Assembly: GCF_039536325.1 (NCBI RefSeq)
Contig: NZ_BAAAYO010000009.1
Span: 112,029 to 176,028, forward strand
Direction: 5' to 3'
Length of the DNA stretch: 64,000 bases
Source of the DNA: Paenibacillus_AB hodogayensis
GTDB taxonomy: Bacteria > Bacillota > Bacilli > Paenibacillales > NBRC-103111
This document shows positions 16,053 to 25,434 of the stretch, in pieces. The position numbers and the translations under genes were made by a program. The first letter of the stretch is position 1, and each line of letters opens with the position of its first letter. The notes below the pieces were generated by a model. The model was not told the origin of the DNA, made no database searches, and saw only the letters and a list, made by a program, of their open reading frames with translations.

Positions 16053-17189
16053 TCACTTCACGGGTCCGGTCGACCCAAGCACCGCGTTTACCGCTATCCG
16101 GATGTCCGCGCCGGCCAGCGCCTCCCCCCAGCGGTCCTCCACCTGCTTGTACGGCTCGTACGCATATGCCCGGGCATACAAGCCGAGTCCGATCGGATCG
16201 ATTCGATGCTGTTTGATTTTGCGCACAAGATCGTTCAACTGGTTGCGCACCTGCTCGGCGATGAAGCTCTTCAACAAGTCGGGTTCGTTCAAATACGGTT
16301 CGCGCATCGGAAGCAGAAGCTCCGACAACGTAGCGCGCATGTCGACCCGGATATCGAACTGAAACCGGCCGTCGGAATAGGACGTTTTGACGTTCGCGTT
16401 CACGGTTTCCGTCGTAAAGCTCAGCTCGTCCGTATGAAAGGGGCCTTGTTTCGCTTCGCCTGGGACGGCGATCGTCAGACTGACCGGCCGCTTGACTTCA
16501 TTTTGCAGCATGCGAAGCAAAATCGTCTCCCGGGCATCCAGCGCGGCGGCGTATTTGCCCTGATGATCGAGCAGCGCCATTCCTTGAAGCATCACTTCCC
16601 CGTTGACGACGGCGACCTGCGAGATGTAAGGGGTAATGCCTTTCTCCCAGAGCTGCCGGTGCATGTCCTGCAGCGTCGTTTTTACCGTTTCGGAGCGCAC
16701 GCTTTTGGTATCTACGATTTCCCGCAGCAACAGCGGCAGCATCGGCTGCCCTTTCGTATCGAGGTATATGATTTCGGAAAGCGGTCCGTTGTAGGCGATC
16801 ACCCTGGGCGTCAACGTATTTCTGGCATCGCGGAAGAAGACGTCCAGCATGCGGAACCAGTCCGCTTGCTGGAGCATCTTTTGGCCGACAAGCACGATCT
16901 GCACCTTGCGTCCGTGAATTTTCCCTGCCGAACGGGCATCCTCCTGATCTCTCGCCTCGCGCGATGTCGAAGCCTCGACGACAATTTCGTGAGCTTCGCT
17001 GCCGCCGTTCTTATTGAATACCGGATTGCTTATATAGACGAGCATGTTGTTATGTTGATCGATGTCGTAGCCCAGCAGTAAAGGGGAAGTCGTTTCCTCC
17101 AAATCGAGCCGGTCGTAGCAGCCGGGAGCCGCGCCGACGGCGGCCGCGATCAGCAGCAGCCGGGCCCATCGCCCCAACCGCTTGTTCAT
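16053..17189 (-). CDS. Ger(x)C-family germination lipoprotein, second of a B-C duplication
   Basis: A 378-residue lipoprotein with lipobox APGC (Cys 24) followed by YDRLDLEE rather than the usual WDR/WSR opening. It shares long runs with the C protein at 18345, for example IAYNGPLSEII, QPMLPLLLRE and VDTKSVRSETVKTT against VAYNGPLSDII, QPMLPLLLRW and VDTKSAHSETVRTT, so the two are paralogs. Its start overlaps the end of the preceding permease gene by 4 bases. As a C subunit it would sit on the outer leaflet of the spore inner membrane with its A and B partners. Confidence 0.9.
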   Translation of the reverse strand: MNKRLGRWARLLLIAAAVGAAPGCYDRLDLEETTSPLLLGYDIDQHNNMLVYISNPVFNKNGGSEAHEIVVEASTSREARDQEDARSAGKIHGRKVQIVLVGQKMLQQADWFRMLDVFFRDARNTLTPRVIAYNGPLSEIIYLDTKGQPMLPLLLREIVDTKSVRSETVKTTLQDMHRQLWEKGITPYISQVAVVNGEVMLQGMALLDHQGKYAAALDARETILLRMLQNEVKRPVSLTIAVPGEAKQGPFHTDELSFTTETVNANVKTSYSDGRFQFDIRVDMRATLSELLLPMREPYLNEPDLLKSFIAEQVRNQLNDLVRKIKQHRIDPIGLGLYARAYAYEPYKQVEDRWGEALAGADIRIAVNAVLGSTGPVK

Positions 17190-18286
17190 GCGCTTCTCCT
17201 CCCTCGGACGCTATGGCAGATCCAGATGTAGACAAGCAAGACGACGGGAAAAGCGCCTTCGCACACGATAGCGACTTGCGCCAAAGAATGTTCCATCCCG
17301 TCGGTTTCATTGAAGGTGGGAATGAAAAAAAACGAGCCGATGGCTATTACCGCCCAAAGTATCCGCAGATGATTGCGGTGGTCCGCTTGACCGAACAGCC
17401 AGTTGGTGCAGAACACGCCCATATATAGAGCAGGAATCCAGCCCAGGGAGAAGATGAGCAGAAAAAAGGCGATGAACGGCACTTCGACCCGTTCGATAAA
17501 CTTGAATTCGATCGTTTTCAGCACATTGACGACCGGTTCGTTATACTGCGTTATTTCGTCGGGGCTGAAGTAGACGAAGCAAACGAGCGTCACGAATAAA
17601 AAAGCGACCATCGTCAGCGTGTTGGAGAAGACGATGCCGGCGGACGCCAGCCGCTGATGGCGCAGGAACGGGTAAAACAGAAATATCGCTCCGATCCCGG
17701 TATAGCACACGAACACCGGCTGCACCGCCGACAGAACGGGCATCCACCCTTCCTTCAAAACCGGTAGTAAATGAAGCCAATGGGCATCCTTGAGCGGGAA
17801 CAGATAAATCAGCGGGATCCAGAGGGAAATGAATACGACCAGCTCCGCATAACGGCCCAGAATACGCAGTCCGTTGCGGGCGACCGCATAGGTCGGAATG
17901 AGCAGCAGCAGCGTCGTGATATACAGCGGCGTTTGCGGCAGAAGCCACAGCTTGATGTACAACACTGTTCTCACAATTCCCGTATAGCCGTAATAAAACA
18001 TATTGACGGCGAATACGACCGCTGCCGCCTTACCGGCCCACTTCCCCATATAATGCGACAGCAGATCCAGCAATGTGCCGTCCGGATGGTACTTCATCAC
18101 CTGCACGATGACCAGGCCGGCCGCCGTGGATACGGCCCACCCCAGGACGATGGCCAGCCAGCCGTCCGTGCCGGCCCGTTCCGCCAGCACTTTCGGCAGG
18201 GCGAGCAGCCCGACGCTGACCTGCAGGCCGAAGTTGAGAAAAACGAACTGCATGAAGGTGATTTCATTGAACGCATACCGTTTCAT
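17186..18286 (-). CDS. GerAB-family germination permease, second of a B-C duplication
   Basis: A 366-residue membrane protein with about 10 helices. It is a clear paralog of the permease at 19466: both open KRYAFNEI or KKYAFNEI and share QVSVGLLALP/QVSVGFLALP, AGTDGW and WLLPQTP. I chose the ATG at 18286 because AAAGGGGGG ends 6 bases before it; the ATG at 18292 abuts that site. It presumably gives this receptor a second ligand-binding subunit. It follows the first C gene by 58 bases and overlaps the next C gene by 4. Confidence 0.9.
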   Translation of the reverse strand: MKRYAFNEITFMQFVFLNFGLQVSVGLLALPKVLAERAGTDGWLAIVLGWAVSTAAGLVIVQVMKYHPDGTLLDLLSHYMGKWAGKAAAVVFAVNMFYYGYTGIVRTVLYIKLWLLPQTPLYITTLLLLIPTYAVARNGLRILGRYAELVVFISLWIPLIYLFPLKDAHWLHLLPVLKEGWMPVLSAVQPVFVCYTGIGAIFLFYPFLRHQRLASAGIVFSNTLTMVAFLFVTLVCFVYFSPDEITQYNEPVVNVLKTIEFKFIERVEVPFIAFFLLIFSLGWIPALYMGVFCTNWLFGQADHRNHLRILWAVIAIGSFFFIPTFNETDGMEHSLAQVAIVCEGAFPVVLLVYIWICHSVRGRRSA

Positions 18287-18344
18287 CCGCATCCCCCCTT
18301 TCCGAAAGTCCGGCCCGTCTCTGCCAGCCGCTGGCGCCCTGCGG

Positions 18345-19469
18345 TCACTTGACAGGGCCCACGCTACGAATCCGCACCTTTACAGTTACCCCGATATCGG
18401 CCTTGGCCAGCTCCGCTCCCCATCGGTCGCTTACTTGCTGATAACGGTCGAAAGCGTAAGCTCTCGCGTAGAGCCCGAGCCCGAGCGGGTCGATTTTATT
18501 TACCTGAACCGTCCGGATGACGTTCTGGAACTTCAATTGAAGCTGTTCGGCAATGACCTGTTCCAGCCGCTTCCCCTGCTCCTTTACGTCATACGGGTAT
18601 AGCCGCTCCGTCAGCGTAATGGGCATGCTGACGTCGATGGCGAACTGGAAGCGATTCTCGCTGTAAGAAGTGCTGATCTTCGTCTTCACCTTCTCCGTCT
18701 CGAAGCTGAGCCGGTCGGTATCCAGAATCCCGCTTCGGGCTTCGCCGGGGATGCGGATCGTCAGGCTCACCGGCTGGTCCGCCCGCTTTTGCAAAATTTG
18801 CAGCAATACCGTTTCCGGCATATCGAGAGAAGCGGCAAACTTCCCCTTTTTATCGAGCAAGGTCGTTCCATGCAGCACGACATCCTTCTTTTTGTCCAGG
18901 ATGACGGAAGAGATGTATGGCGTTACTCCTTTCTCGTACATTTGCCGGTCCAGCTCCTGAAAGGTCGTCCGCACCGTCTCCGAATGCGCACTTTTCGTAT
19001 CGACCATCCAGCGCAGCAGCAGAGGCAGCATCGGCTGGTCGGGCGGATTGATGTCGATAATGTCGGAGAGCGGCCCATTGTAGGCGACCACCCGCTGCGT
19101 CAACGGATTTTTCGTATCGCGCAGCAGGACGTCCAACAGCCGGAACCAGTCGTCATGCTCCAGCAGCCGCTGGCCGAGCAGCAAAATCTGCACCTTGCGA
19201 AAGCTCAAAAACCCGAGCGTATGTGCTTCCAGCAGCTCTCTCGACTTGCGGATCGTGTCCGCCCGTTGGACGATTACCTGGCTTTGCTTCCCGCCGCGTT
19301 TACCGAACACCGGGTTTGTGGAATAGACGATCAGCCGGTTCTGCTGGTCGAGATCGAGGCCGAGCAGAAAACTGGTCGTCTGCTCCTCCATATCGATCCG
19401 GTCGTAACAGCCGGATGTCATAAGGGCTGTCCAGACGAGAAGCAGCGCAAGCAGCAGCCTGTTGTTCAT
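18345..19469 (-). CDS. Ger(x)C-family germination lipoprotein, first of a B-C duplication
   Basis: A 374-residue lipoprotein with lipobox TSGC (Cys 21) and CYDRIDMEE just after it. The start at 19469 is set by GGGGGAG and by the ATGA overlap with the stop of the preceding permease gene. It is a paralog of the C protein at 16053. It pairs with the permease at 19466 as the B-C part of an A-B-C receptor operon, and a second B-C pair follows. Confidence 0.9.
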   Translation of the reverse strand: MNNRLLLALLLVWTALMTSGCYDRIDMEEQTTSFLLGLDLDQQNRLIVYSTNPVFGKRGGKQSQVIVQRADTIRKSRELLEAHTLGFLSFRKVQILLLGQRLLEHDDWFRLLDVLLRDTKNPLTQRVVAYNGPLSDIIDINPPDQPMLPLLLRWMVDTKSAHSETVRTTFQELDRQMYEKGVTPYISSVILDKKKDVVLHGTTLLDKKGKFAASLDMPETVLLQILQKRADQPVSLTIRIPGEARSGILDTDRLSFETEKVKTKISTSYSENRFQFAIDVSMPITLTERLYPYDVKEQGKRLEQVIAEQLQLKFQNVIRTVQVNKIDPLGLGLYARAYAFDRYQQVSDRWGAELAKADIGVTVKVRIRSVGPVK

Positions 19470-20566
19470 GCTCCGCTCCCCCGTTTCATACGGTCGTGCA
19501 TCCAAACATAAAGCAGCAGGCAGAAGGGGAGCACGTACTCCATACCGAAGCTGATCTTGCCAAGCAACTCGCTCATTTTCTCACTCAAGTCCGAATCCGG
19601 CATAAAAAAGAAGCTGCCGACGGCAAACAGCAGCCAAAACAGCAGCAAATGCCCCCGATGATCGCGCTTGCCGAACAGCCAGCTTGTGCAGAACGCGCCA
19701 AAATACATAAAAGGAGCCCAGGCAAGGGAGAAAATGATCAAATAGAACGCGATAAACAGCACCTCGATCCGCTCGATAAACTTGAACTCGATCGTTTTCA
19801 ATACGATAATCGCCGGCTCGCTGTATACCGCAATCCGGTCCGGGCTGAAATAGACGAAGCAGACGATCGTAATGAACAAAAATACGAGCAGAGTCAGCGT
19901 GTTCGCAATCGCTACTCCCGCCATCGCATGCCGCTTGTCCTTCAAGAACGGGTACCAAATAAACGTGCTCGCAAAGCCGGCGAAAAAATAAAACGTGGAC
20001 GGCACCGCCGCGAAGACCGGTCCCGCGCCAGCCTTGAATAAGGGCAGCAGATGAAGCCAGTGAGCTTCCTTGAGCGGAAACAGGTAAGCGATCGGAATCC
20101 ACAGCGAAAGCAGAAAGACGATTTCCGCATACCGCGTCAATACGCGGAGACCGCTCCGCGCCAGCATGCCCGTCGGAATAAGCAATAGCAGCATAATGAC
20201 GGACGCGGGCGTCTGCGGTAGCAGCCACGCTTTCGCCGTAAGCACCGAATAGACGAGACACGAATAAGCGATATAAAAGTAATAGACAGCCAGCAGCGCG
20301 CCTCCCGCCATACCCGCCCATTTGCCGAAATACGCTGCAATCAAATCCGGCAAGGTGCCGTCCGGGTACCGCTTCATCAATTGGATGATGATCAGGCTTG
20401 CCGTCACTGCAACGGCCCAGCCCATAACGAGGGAGATCCAGCCGTCGGTACCCGCCGCCTCCGCCAATGCCTGAGGCAAAGCCAGAAAGCCGACGCTCAC
20501 TTGAATGCCGGTAATGAGCAAGATGGATTGGACAAAGCCGATCTCGTTAAACGCATACTTTTTCAT
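19466..20566 (-). CDS. GerAB-family germination permease, first of a B-C duplication
   Basis: A 366-residue, roughly 10-helix permease. The ATG at 20566 overlaps the TAA of the A gene by one base (TAATG), with AAGGAG 9 bases upstream, so A and B are translationally coupled; the frame stays open upstream but that is inside the A gene. Signature stretches are AFNEIGFVQSIL, VGFLALPQALAEAAGTDGW and WIPIAYLFPLKEAHWLHLLP. Variation between this protein and its paralog at 17186 would be expected to change germinant specificity. Confidence 0.92.
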   Translation of the reverse strand: MKKYAFNEIGFVQSILLITGIQVSVGFLALPQALAEAAGTDGWISLVMGWAVAVTASLIIIQLMKRYPDGTLPDLIAAYFGKWAGMAGGALLAVYYFYIAYSCLVYSVLTAKAWLLPQTPASVIMLLLLIPTGMLARSGLRVLTRYAEIVFLLSLWIPIAYLFPLKEAHWLHLLPLFKAGAGPVFAAVPSTFYFFAGFASTFIWYPFLKDKRHAMAGVAIANTLTLLVFLFITIVCFVYFSPDRIAVYSEPAIIVLKTIEFKFIERIEVLFIAFYLIIFSLAWAPFMYFGAFCTSWLFGKRDHRGHLLLFWLLFAVGSFFFMPDSDLSEKMSELLGKISFGMEYVLPFCLLLYVWMHDRMKRGSGA

Positions 20567-22104
20567 TACCCGTCTCCTTCCGGATGGTTGGAGCCCTGCC
20601 TTTTCAACTGAGTAGGCCTGGCGCTGACCGGCCTTTTCTTCATTTGCCATAACGGCAGGCGGAGCAGCGCGTCCTTCCAATCGGCAAACCGCATCGGAGC
20701 GAATGGGGTGCCGTACGGCGTACCGAGCGATTCGAGCGCGATCAGATGACCGATCAGCGTCATCAAGCCGACGATAATGCCGACAATGCCGAACAGCGAG
20801 GCGGCCGCCATCATGACGAAGCGAATCAGCCTGACCGCGGCCACCATATCGTAATTGGGCAATATGAACGAGGCAATCGCCGTAAACGCCACGACAATAA
20901 CCATAATGTTGCTGACCAGACCGGCCTGCACGATCGCCTGGCCGATGACGATGCCGCCTACGATCCCTACCGTTTGCCCGACAGGAGCGGGAAGCCGCAC
21001 CCCCGCCTCGCGCATCATTTCCAGCGTGATCTCCATTAAAATCGCTTCCACGAACGGCGGGAACGGGACGCGTCCCCGCGAATCCCCGATCGTAATAAGC
21101 AGCTTGACCGGAATCGTCTCGAAATTGTACGAAGTGATAGCGATATAAGCCGCCGGCAAAAAAACGGCGATAAAAAAGGCAAACATGCGCAGCAGCCGGA
21201 TAAAGGTGGCGATCGACCAGCGCGTGCTGTAGTCGTCGACGTTTTGGAAAAACGAGGTGAACGTAGCCGGCGCCACCAGCACGCTAGGGCTCCGGTCCAC
21301 GACGACGACGATTCGGCCTTGCAGAATTTGCGAGGCGGCAGCATCCGGACGTTCGGTCAGGATGAATTGCGGGAACGGGGAAAACGGATTGTCCTCGATC
21401 AGCTCCGCCAGCTCTCCCGTATTGATAATAACATCGATCTCGAGCCGACGGATGCGATCGGTCAGCTCTTGCAGCAGCTCCGGATGGACGACGTCTGCCA
21501 GGTATAGAACGGAGATTTTCGTATGCCCCCGCTGCCCGACCGAAATTTCCGTAATTTTCAGCTCGCGGTTCGGAATATACCGCCGAAGCATGGCGATATT
21601 TTGACTTCCTGTCTCCACAAACCCTTGATGCGCACCTTTTAATGAAGCTTCGAGCTGCGGGTCCTCGATCGCCCGTTGCGGCCAGCCTCTCGTATCGAGT
21701 GCGTACGCTTCCTGGCGGCCTGCAACCAGCAGGACGCTGCTGCCCTGAAGGATGGCCATCTCGATCTGCGGCCAACTGTATAGAGGATGAACGCGCCCGA
21801 CCGTCACTGTCAAACCGTCGGTGATATCGCCCCTGACCGAATCGAGCTGAAGCGGCCGCAGCACGTCGTTATTGATCGAGTTTTTGTCCGTCAGCCCATC
21901 CAGATAAACGAGTGCGGCCGGCTCTCCGCTTTGTTTAATGATCAAATGCCGTATATTCAAATCGGGGGTTTCCGTGAAGATCGACTTCAGGTGCACGACA
22001 TTCGCGGCCAGATCGCCGCCGATCAAATCGCCGTCCTGATGTTTGTCGGGACGCTGCGGCTGCGACGTCCGGTATTTCTTTTTGCCAAACCATCCCGCCC
22101 ACAT
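20566..22104 (-). CDS. GerAA-family spore germination protein (first unit)
   Basis: A 512-residue A subunit with a soluble N-terminal half and a helical C-terminal half. The signatures VPFPPFVEAILMEITLEMMRE and VRLPAPVGQTVGIVGG are those of the GerAA/SpoVAF family. I prefer the ATG at 22104, with GGGGTGA 5 bases upstream; the GTG at 22113 has no good site of its own. It heads an A-B-C-B-C operon. The purT terminator (22181-22230) lies just before it, so its promoter must lie in the roughly 80 bases between, probably for a forespore sigma factor, although I see no convincing sigma-G boxes. Confidence 0.92.
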   Translation of the reverse strand: MWAGWFGKKKYRTSQPQRPDKHQDGDLIGGDLAANVVHLKSIFTETPDLNIRHLIIKQSGEPAALVYLDGLTDKNSINNDVLRPLQLDSVRGDITDGLTVTVGRVHPLYSWPQIEMAILQGSSVLLVAGRQEAYALDTRGWPQRAIEDPQLEASLKGAHQGFVETGSQNIAMLRRYIPNRELKITEISVGQRGHTKISVLYLADVVHPELLQELTDRIRRLEIDVIINTGELAELIEDNPFSPFPQFILTERPDAAASQILQGRIVVVVDRSPSVLVAPATFTSFFQNVDDYSTRWSIATFIRLLRMFAFFIAVFLPAAYIAITSYNFETIPVKLLITIGDSRGRVPFPPFVEAILMEITLEMMREAGVRLPAPVGQTVGIVGGIVIGQAIVQAGLVSNIMVIVVAFTAIASFILPNYDMVAAVRLIRFVMMAAASLFGIVGIIVGLMTLIGHLIALESLGTPYGTPFAPMRFADWKDALLRLPLWQMKKRPVSARPTQLKRQGSNHPEGDG

Positions 22105-22180
22105 CGTACTCACCCCGGCATTTCAGCATTGTGACGCACCCCTTAATGTCCCCAGCGTTTGCCAGCTTATGCAAACAACA

Positions 22181-22230
22181 GAAAAAGAGGCAATCCCCAG
22201 TCACCTGTCGTGACGGGTGGAATGCCCCTT
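22181..22230 (-). terminator. Terminator of purT
   Basis: On the minus strand the hairpin centred on GTCAC-N5-GTGAC, extended by CCC/GGGG, leads into GATTGCCTCTTTTTC. It separates purT from the germination operon in the same direction. Confidence 0.55.
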
Positions 22231-22284
22231 GCTCCGATCCGGGACGTGCCCGGCGTATAAGATTGAATCGAATGCGTGGTTAAA

Positions 22285-23445
22285 TTACGCTTCCTCGACG
22301 GAAAGCTTGTCCAAAGCCAGCTTCGCCCGCTCGCGGGCTTCTTCGACCGAACCGGCCGTCGACAGCGCGACTGCCATCCGTCGGCCCGTCTTCGTGACCG
22401 GCTTGCCGAATACGCGCACCTGCGTATAAGGGACGGACAGCGCTTCGCCGATTCCGGCGATCCGGTAATGCTCCAGCTCGCGGTCGGCCTTCAGCGGCCG
22501 GCTCGCTCCGGGCGTCGTCAAAGCGATTTCCGGTATCGGAAAGCCAAGAATGGCGCGGACATGAATCGCAAATTCGGATATATTTTGCGTCACAAGTGTA
22601 ACAAGTCCGGTATCGTGCGGACGCGGCGAAACTTCGCTGAAATACACCCGGTCCTCCGTCAGAAACAGCTCGACGCCGAATAGCCCGTATCCGCCCAGCT
22701 CGTCCGTAATCGTCTTGGCGATATGCTTCGCTTCCTCGAGCTGATGATCGGTCATCGCGTGCGGCTGCCACGATTCGATGTAATCGCCGCTCTCCTGAAC
22801 GTGCCCGATCGGGGCGCAGAAGCTCGTACCACTTACCGACCGGACCGTCAGCAGCGTAATCTCCGACTGGAAGCGGATAAACTCCTCGATAATGACCCTT
22901 CCATTCTGCACGCGTCCGCCTTCCATGGCTATGTTCCAGCAGCGCTCGATATCCTGCTCTTCGCGGCATACGCTTTGCCCCTTGCCCGACGAGCTCATGA
23001 GCGGTTTAACGACGCACGGGAAGCCGGTTTCGTTGACGGCTTGCACGAATTCTTCGTATGTATCGGCGAATTTGTAGCCGGCCGTGGGCAGTCCCAACTT
23101 CTCCGAAGCGAGCCGGCGGATACCCTCGCGGTCCATCGTCAGCTTCGCCGCCCTGGCGGTAGGAATGACGCGATGCCCTTTCTCCTCCAGCTTCACGAGC
23201 TCGGACGTCGCCAGCGCCTCGATCTCCGGCACGATCAGATCCGGCTTCTCCCGTTCGATAATCTCCCGCAGCCGCTCTGCGTCAAGCATGTCGATCACAT
23301 AGCTGCGATGGGCGACCTGCATGGCCGGCGCATGATCGTAACGGTCGACTGCGACCGTCTCCACGCCAAGCCGCTGCGCCTCGATAATGACCTCTTTCCC
23401 CAACTCGCCCGAACCCAACAGCAGCATTTTCTTCGTATGCCACAT
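22285..23445 (-). CDS. purT: Formate-dependent phosphoribosylglycinamide formyltransferase (GAR transformylase 2)
   Basis: A 386-residue ATP-grasp enzyme, the usual PurT length. It makes formyl-GAR from GAR, formate and ATP in step 3 of purine synthesis without folate. Visible parts are the N-terminal GSGELGKEVIIEAQRLG, the ATP-grasp core VVKPLMSSSGKGQSV, the metal/ATP residues in FLTEDRVYFSEVSPRPHDTG, and a C-terminal RVFGKP loop. I chose the ATG at 23445 with GGGGGA 8 bases upstream over an upstream GTG. It is monocistronic between two terminator-like regions. The related PurK lacks the SEVSPRPHDTG form, which makes the assignment firm. Confidence 0.95.
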   Translation of the reverse strand: MWHTKKMLLLGSGELGKEVIIEAQRLGVETVAVDRYDHAPAMQVAHRSYVIDMLDAERLREIIEREKPDLIVPEIEALATSELVKLEEKGHRVIPTARAAKLTMDREGIRRLASEKLGLPTAGYKFADTYEEFVQAVNETGFPCVVKPLMSSSGKGQSVCREEQDIERCWNIAMEGGRVQNGRVIIEEFIRFQSEITLLTVRSVSGTSFCAPIGHVQESGDYIESWQPHAMTDHQLEEAKHIAKTITDELGGYGLFGVELFLTEDRVYFSEVSPRPHDTGLVTLVTQNISEFAIHVRAILGFPIPEIALTTPGASRPLKADRELEHYRIAGIGEALSVPYTQVRVFGKPVTKTGRRMAVALSTAGSVEEARERAKLALDKLSVEEA

Positions 23446-23584
23446 TGATGTCGTCCCCCGCTTCACCCGAATAATCGTTCACAATTGCCCGATCCGGCGC
23501 GCGTTCTTGAGAGAGCGTCGCCGAATTTCCCCGCATCCCAGCGTAACACAGCGCTTTTGGGGAACGCAAGAGCGTCGGACTCCT

Positions 23585-25114
23585 TTATTCGGGCGGCGCT
23601 CCCGCTGGCAGCGTGACGGTCACCGTCGTTCCTTCACCGGCTTGGCTGTCCATGCGGATCGTGCCGCCGTGCATGTCGACGATTTTTTTGACGATCGCCA
23701 GCCCCAGGCCGCTGCCGCCCTCGGAACGGCTGCGTGACTTGTCGGCTTTGAAAAACCGCTCGAATACGTGGAGCCGGTCTTCCTCCGACAGGCCGATACC
23801 CGTATCGGACACTGTGACCGTCCAGGCTCCCCTCGCTTCCGCGATGCCGATGCGGATCGTGCCGCCCTCGGGCGTGAACTTGACGGCATTGTGCAGCAGA
23901 TTCATCCATACCTGGCTCATTAAATCCTCGTCGGCCACAAGCTCGCACGGCTCCAGCTCGATGTCCATTTCCAGCTTTTTGGATTCCCACTGCGGTTCGC
24001 ACGCTAGCACGATACGGCGAATCTGCTTGTCGAGCCGATAGCGTTTCCGTTCGAACGGATGGCGCGCGGAATCTAGCGATGTCAGCTTGAGCAGGTTGTC
24101 GCTCAGCCGGGAAAGCCGGTCCGTTTCCGTCTCGATGATCGACAAATAGTCGTCTCGTGCTTCGCGGGACAGATCGGAGCTGCGCAGCGCACGGGCAAAT
24201 CCGCCGATGGACGTAAGCGGTGACTGGATTTCATGGGAAACGTTGGATACGAATTCCTGCCGCATCCATTCGATCTTCTTCAGCCCGGAGGCCATATCGT
24301 TGATCGATTGGGTCAAGTAGACGAGGTCGTTATGGTTGCCGCCATCCCGGCGCTCTCGTCGCGGCTTGCGGTTCCCGCGCGGCTTTCGCACCTTGCGTCC
24401 CTGCACCGTGTCTATATCGAGATGGACGTTGAAATCCCCCTTGGAAATTCGATTCAGCGCCCCGATAATCGTCGTCCAAGTGCGGATCCGCTGCGGCGTT
24501 CCGTGTGCGAAAGCGATGATGCCGAGAATGAGCAAAATACCATTGAGGATCAGCTGCGGCGTCAGCTGCTTGACGAATCCGTGAAAGAAGCCCGGCGCTT
24601 CCCCTTGAACGAATAAGGCGTACGATGCCTCCCCATTCCGTACGGGCCGTGCGACCGTTGCCACCCCGCTCCGGAACGGGTTGGGACGGTTCAGCAGACG
24701 GATCGTCTCGCCTTCCCGCACCTGCCGCAGCTCCGACTCGCCGATTTCTTCAACGGACAGAGGAACCGGTTCGTTTCCGTACCACCGCTCTTTCCCCGCC
24801 GGATCGATCCACCCCGCGCGGACGCCCATCGTAACCGCAAGCCGTTCCATCAAGCTGTCCGACTGCCCCCCTGCTTCTTCCCGGACCGAGGCTAACGTAT
24901 TCAATTCTTCGAGCAGATCGCTCCAGACCACCTCCTTATCCCCGCGGCTATGCAGGAAGGAGGAAGCCGTATAGGCAATCATCCACACCCCGTAGAACAT
25001 GAGGAACAACATGAACACATACGGCGCGACTTTATACCAGGGCGGCCTCTTCATCAATAAATCGATTGTGGATGCCGGCTCACCGGCGGCCTTGCGCTTG
25101 CGGTCCGTACTCAT
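23585..25114 (-). CDS. Orphan membrane sensor histidine kinase (PhoR/VanS class)
   Basis: A 509-residue class I kinase: helix at about 31-50, extracellular region to about 175, second helix at about 180-200, HAMP-like linker with a basic insert (KVRKPRGNRKPRRERRD, about 240-256), HisKA with His 294 (VSNVSHEIQSP), and HATPase_c with N, G1 (DTGIGLS) and G2 (GGSGLGLAIV) boxes. No response regulator gene adjoins it. The start at 25114 overlaps (ATGA) the stop of a 31-codon frame. PhoP-like direct repeats lie upstream (25333-25362). The partner regulator is probably OmpR-type and encoded elsewhere. Confidence 0.9.
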   Translation of the reverse strand: MSTDRKRKAAGEPASTIDLLMKRPPWYKVAPYVFMLFLMFYGVWMIAYTASSFLHSRGDKEVVWSDLLEELNTLASVREEAGGQSDSLMERLAVTMGVRAGWIDPAGKERWYGNEPVPLSVEEIGESELRQVREGETIRLLNRPNPFRSGVATVARPVRNGEASYALFVQGEAPGFFHGFVKQLTPQLILNGILLILGIIAFAHGTPQRIRTWTTIIGALNRISKGDFNVHLDIDTVQGRKVRKPRGNRKPRRERRDGGNHNDLVYLTQSINDMASGLKKIEWMRQEFVSNVSHEIQSPLTSIGGFARALRSSDLSREARDDYLSIIETETDRLSRLSDNLLKLTSLDSARHPFERKRYRLDKQIRRIVLACEPQWESKKLEMDIELEPCELVADEDLMSQVWMNLLHNAVKFTPEGGTIRIGIAEARGAWTVTVSDTGIGLSEEDRLHVFERFFKADKSRSRSEGGSGLGLAIVKKIVDMHGGTIRMDSQAGEGTTVTVTLPAGAPPE

Positions 25115-25206
25115 GGCGCCACCGCCCGCCGGGGACGATTCACGGCTGCGGTGCGGTGCCCTCTGCACCCGTGTGAACCGTATGCGGCAATGCGTAGTTC
25201 GATCAT
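25111..25206 (-). CDS. Possible 31-residue leader ORF coupled to the sensor kinase
   Basis: This frame starts at an ATG (25206) with AGGGAAG 7 bases upstream and ends in a TGA that overlaps the kinase start codon. The product, rich in Arg and His, resembles no family I know. It may simply couple translation of the kinase, or be the scar of a lost upstream response regulator. Confidence 0.25.
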   Translation of the reverse strand: MIELRIAAYGSHGCRGHRTAAVNRPRRAVAP

Positions 25207-25332
25207 CGCTGTTCTTCCCTTCATGTAAGTAAGCTTTGCTTGGCGGTTTACGCTTTATTTATAGCATACACCACCGCCGCCAAGTTAGACGATCGGCGAT
25301 GCGGGTGTGGCTGCGAGTTTCTACTTCCTACT

Positions 25333-25362
25333 ATAGAACGGCTTTATGAACCCAATATGAAC
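25333..25362 (-). promoter_or_regulatory. PhoP/OmpR-type direct repeats upstream of the orphan kinase
   Basis: On the minus strand TTCATA-N5-TTCATA (25361-25345) is followed after 6 bases by TTCTAT (25338-25333). The 11-12 base spacing and sequence resemble Pho-box half-sites. A TATAAA box preceded by TGC lies further down at 25263-25258. Confidence 0.35.
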
Positions 25363-25380
25363 GCGTGGCCCGATCATGCC

Positions 25381-25424
25381 AAAAACGCCCTCGTCACCGC
25401 TTGGTCGGCGGGAACGAAGGCGTC
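25381..25424 (-). terminator. Terminator of the second CUT1 importer operon
   Basis: On the minus strand ACGCCTTCGT (25423-25414) pairs, with one wobble, with ACGAGGGCGT (25394-25385), followed by TTTT. It lies directly after the stop codon of the binding protein at 25435. Confidence 0.7.
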
Positions 25425-25434
25425 CTCGAAACGA

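Noticed and set aside
22114..22180. Sigma-G promoter for the germination operon (TGCATA ... CATTAAG)
   Set aside because: The spacing is 19 bases and the -10 match is poor, so I could not support it by eye.
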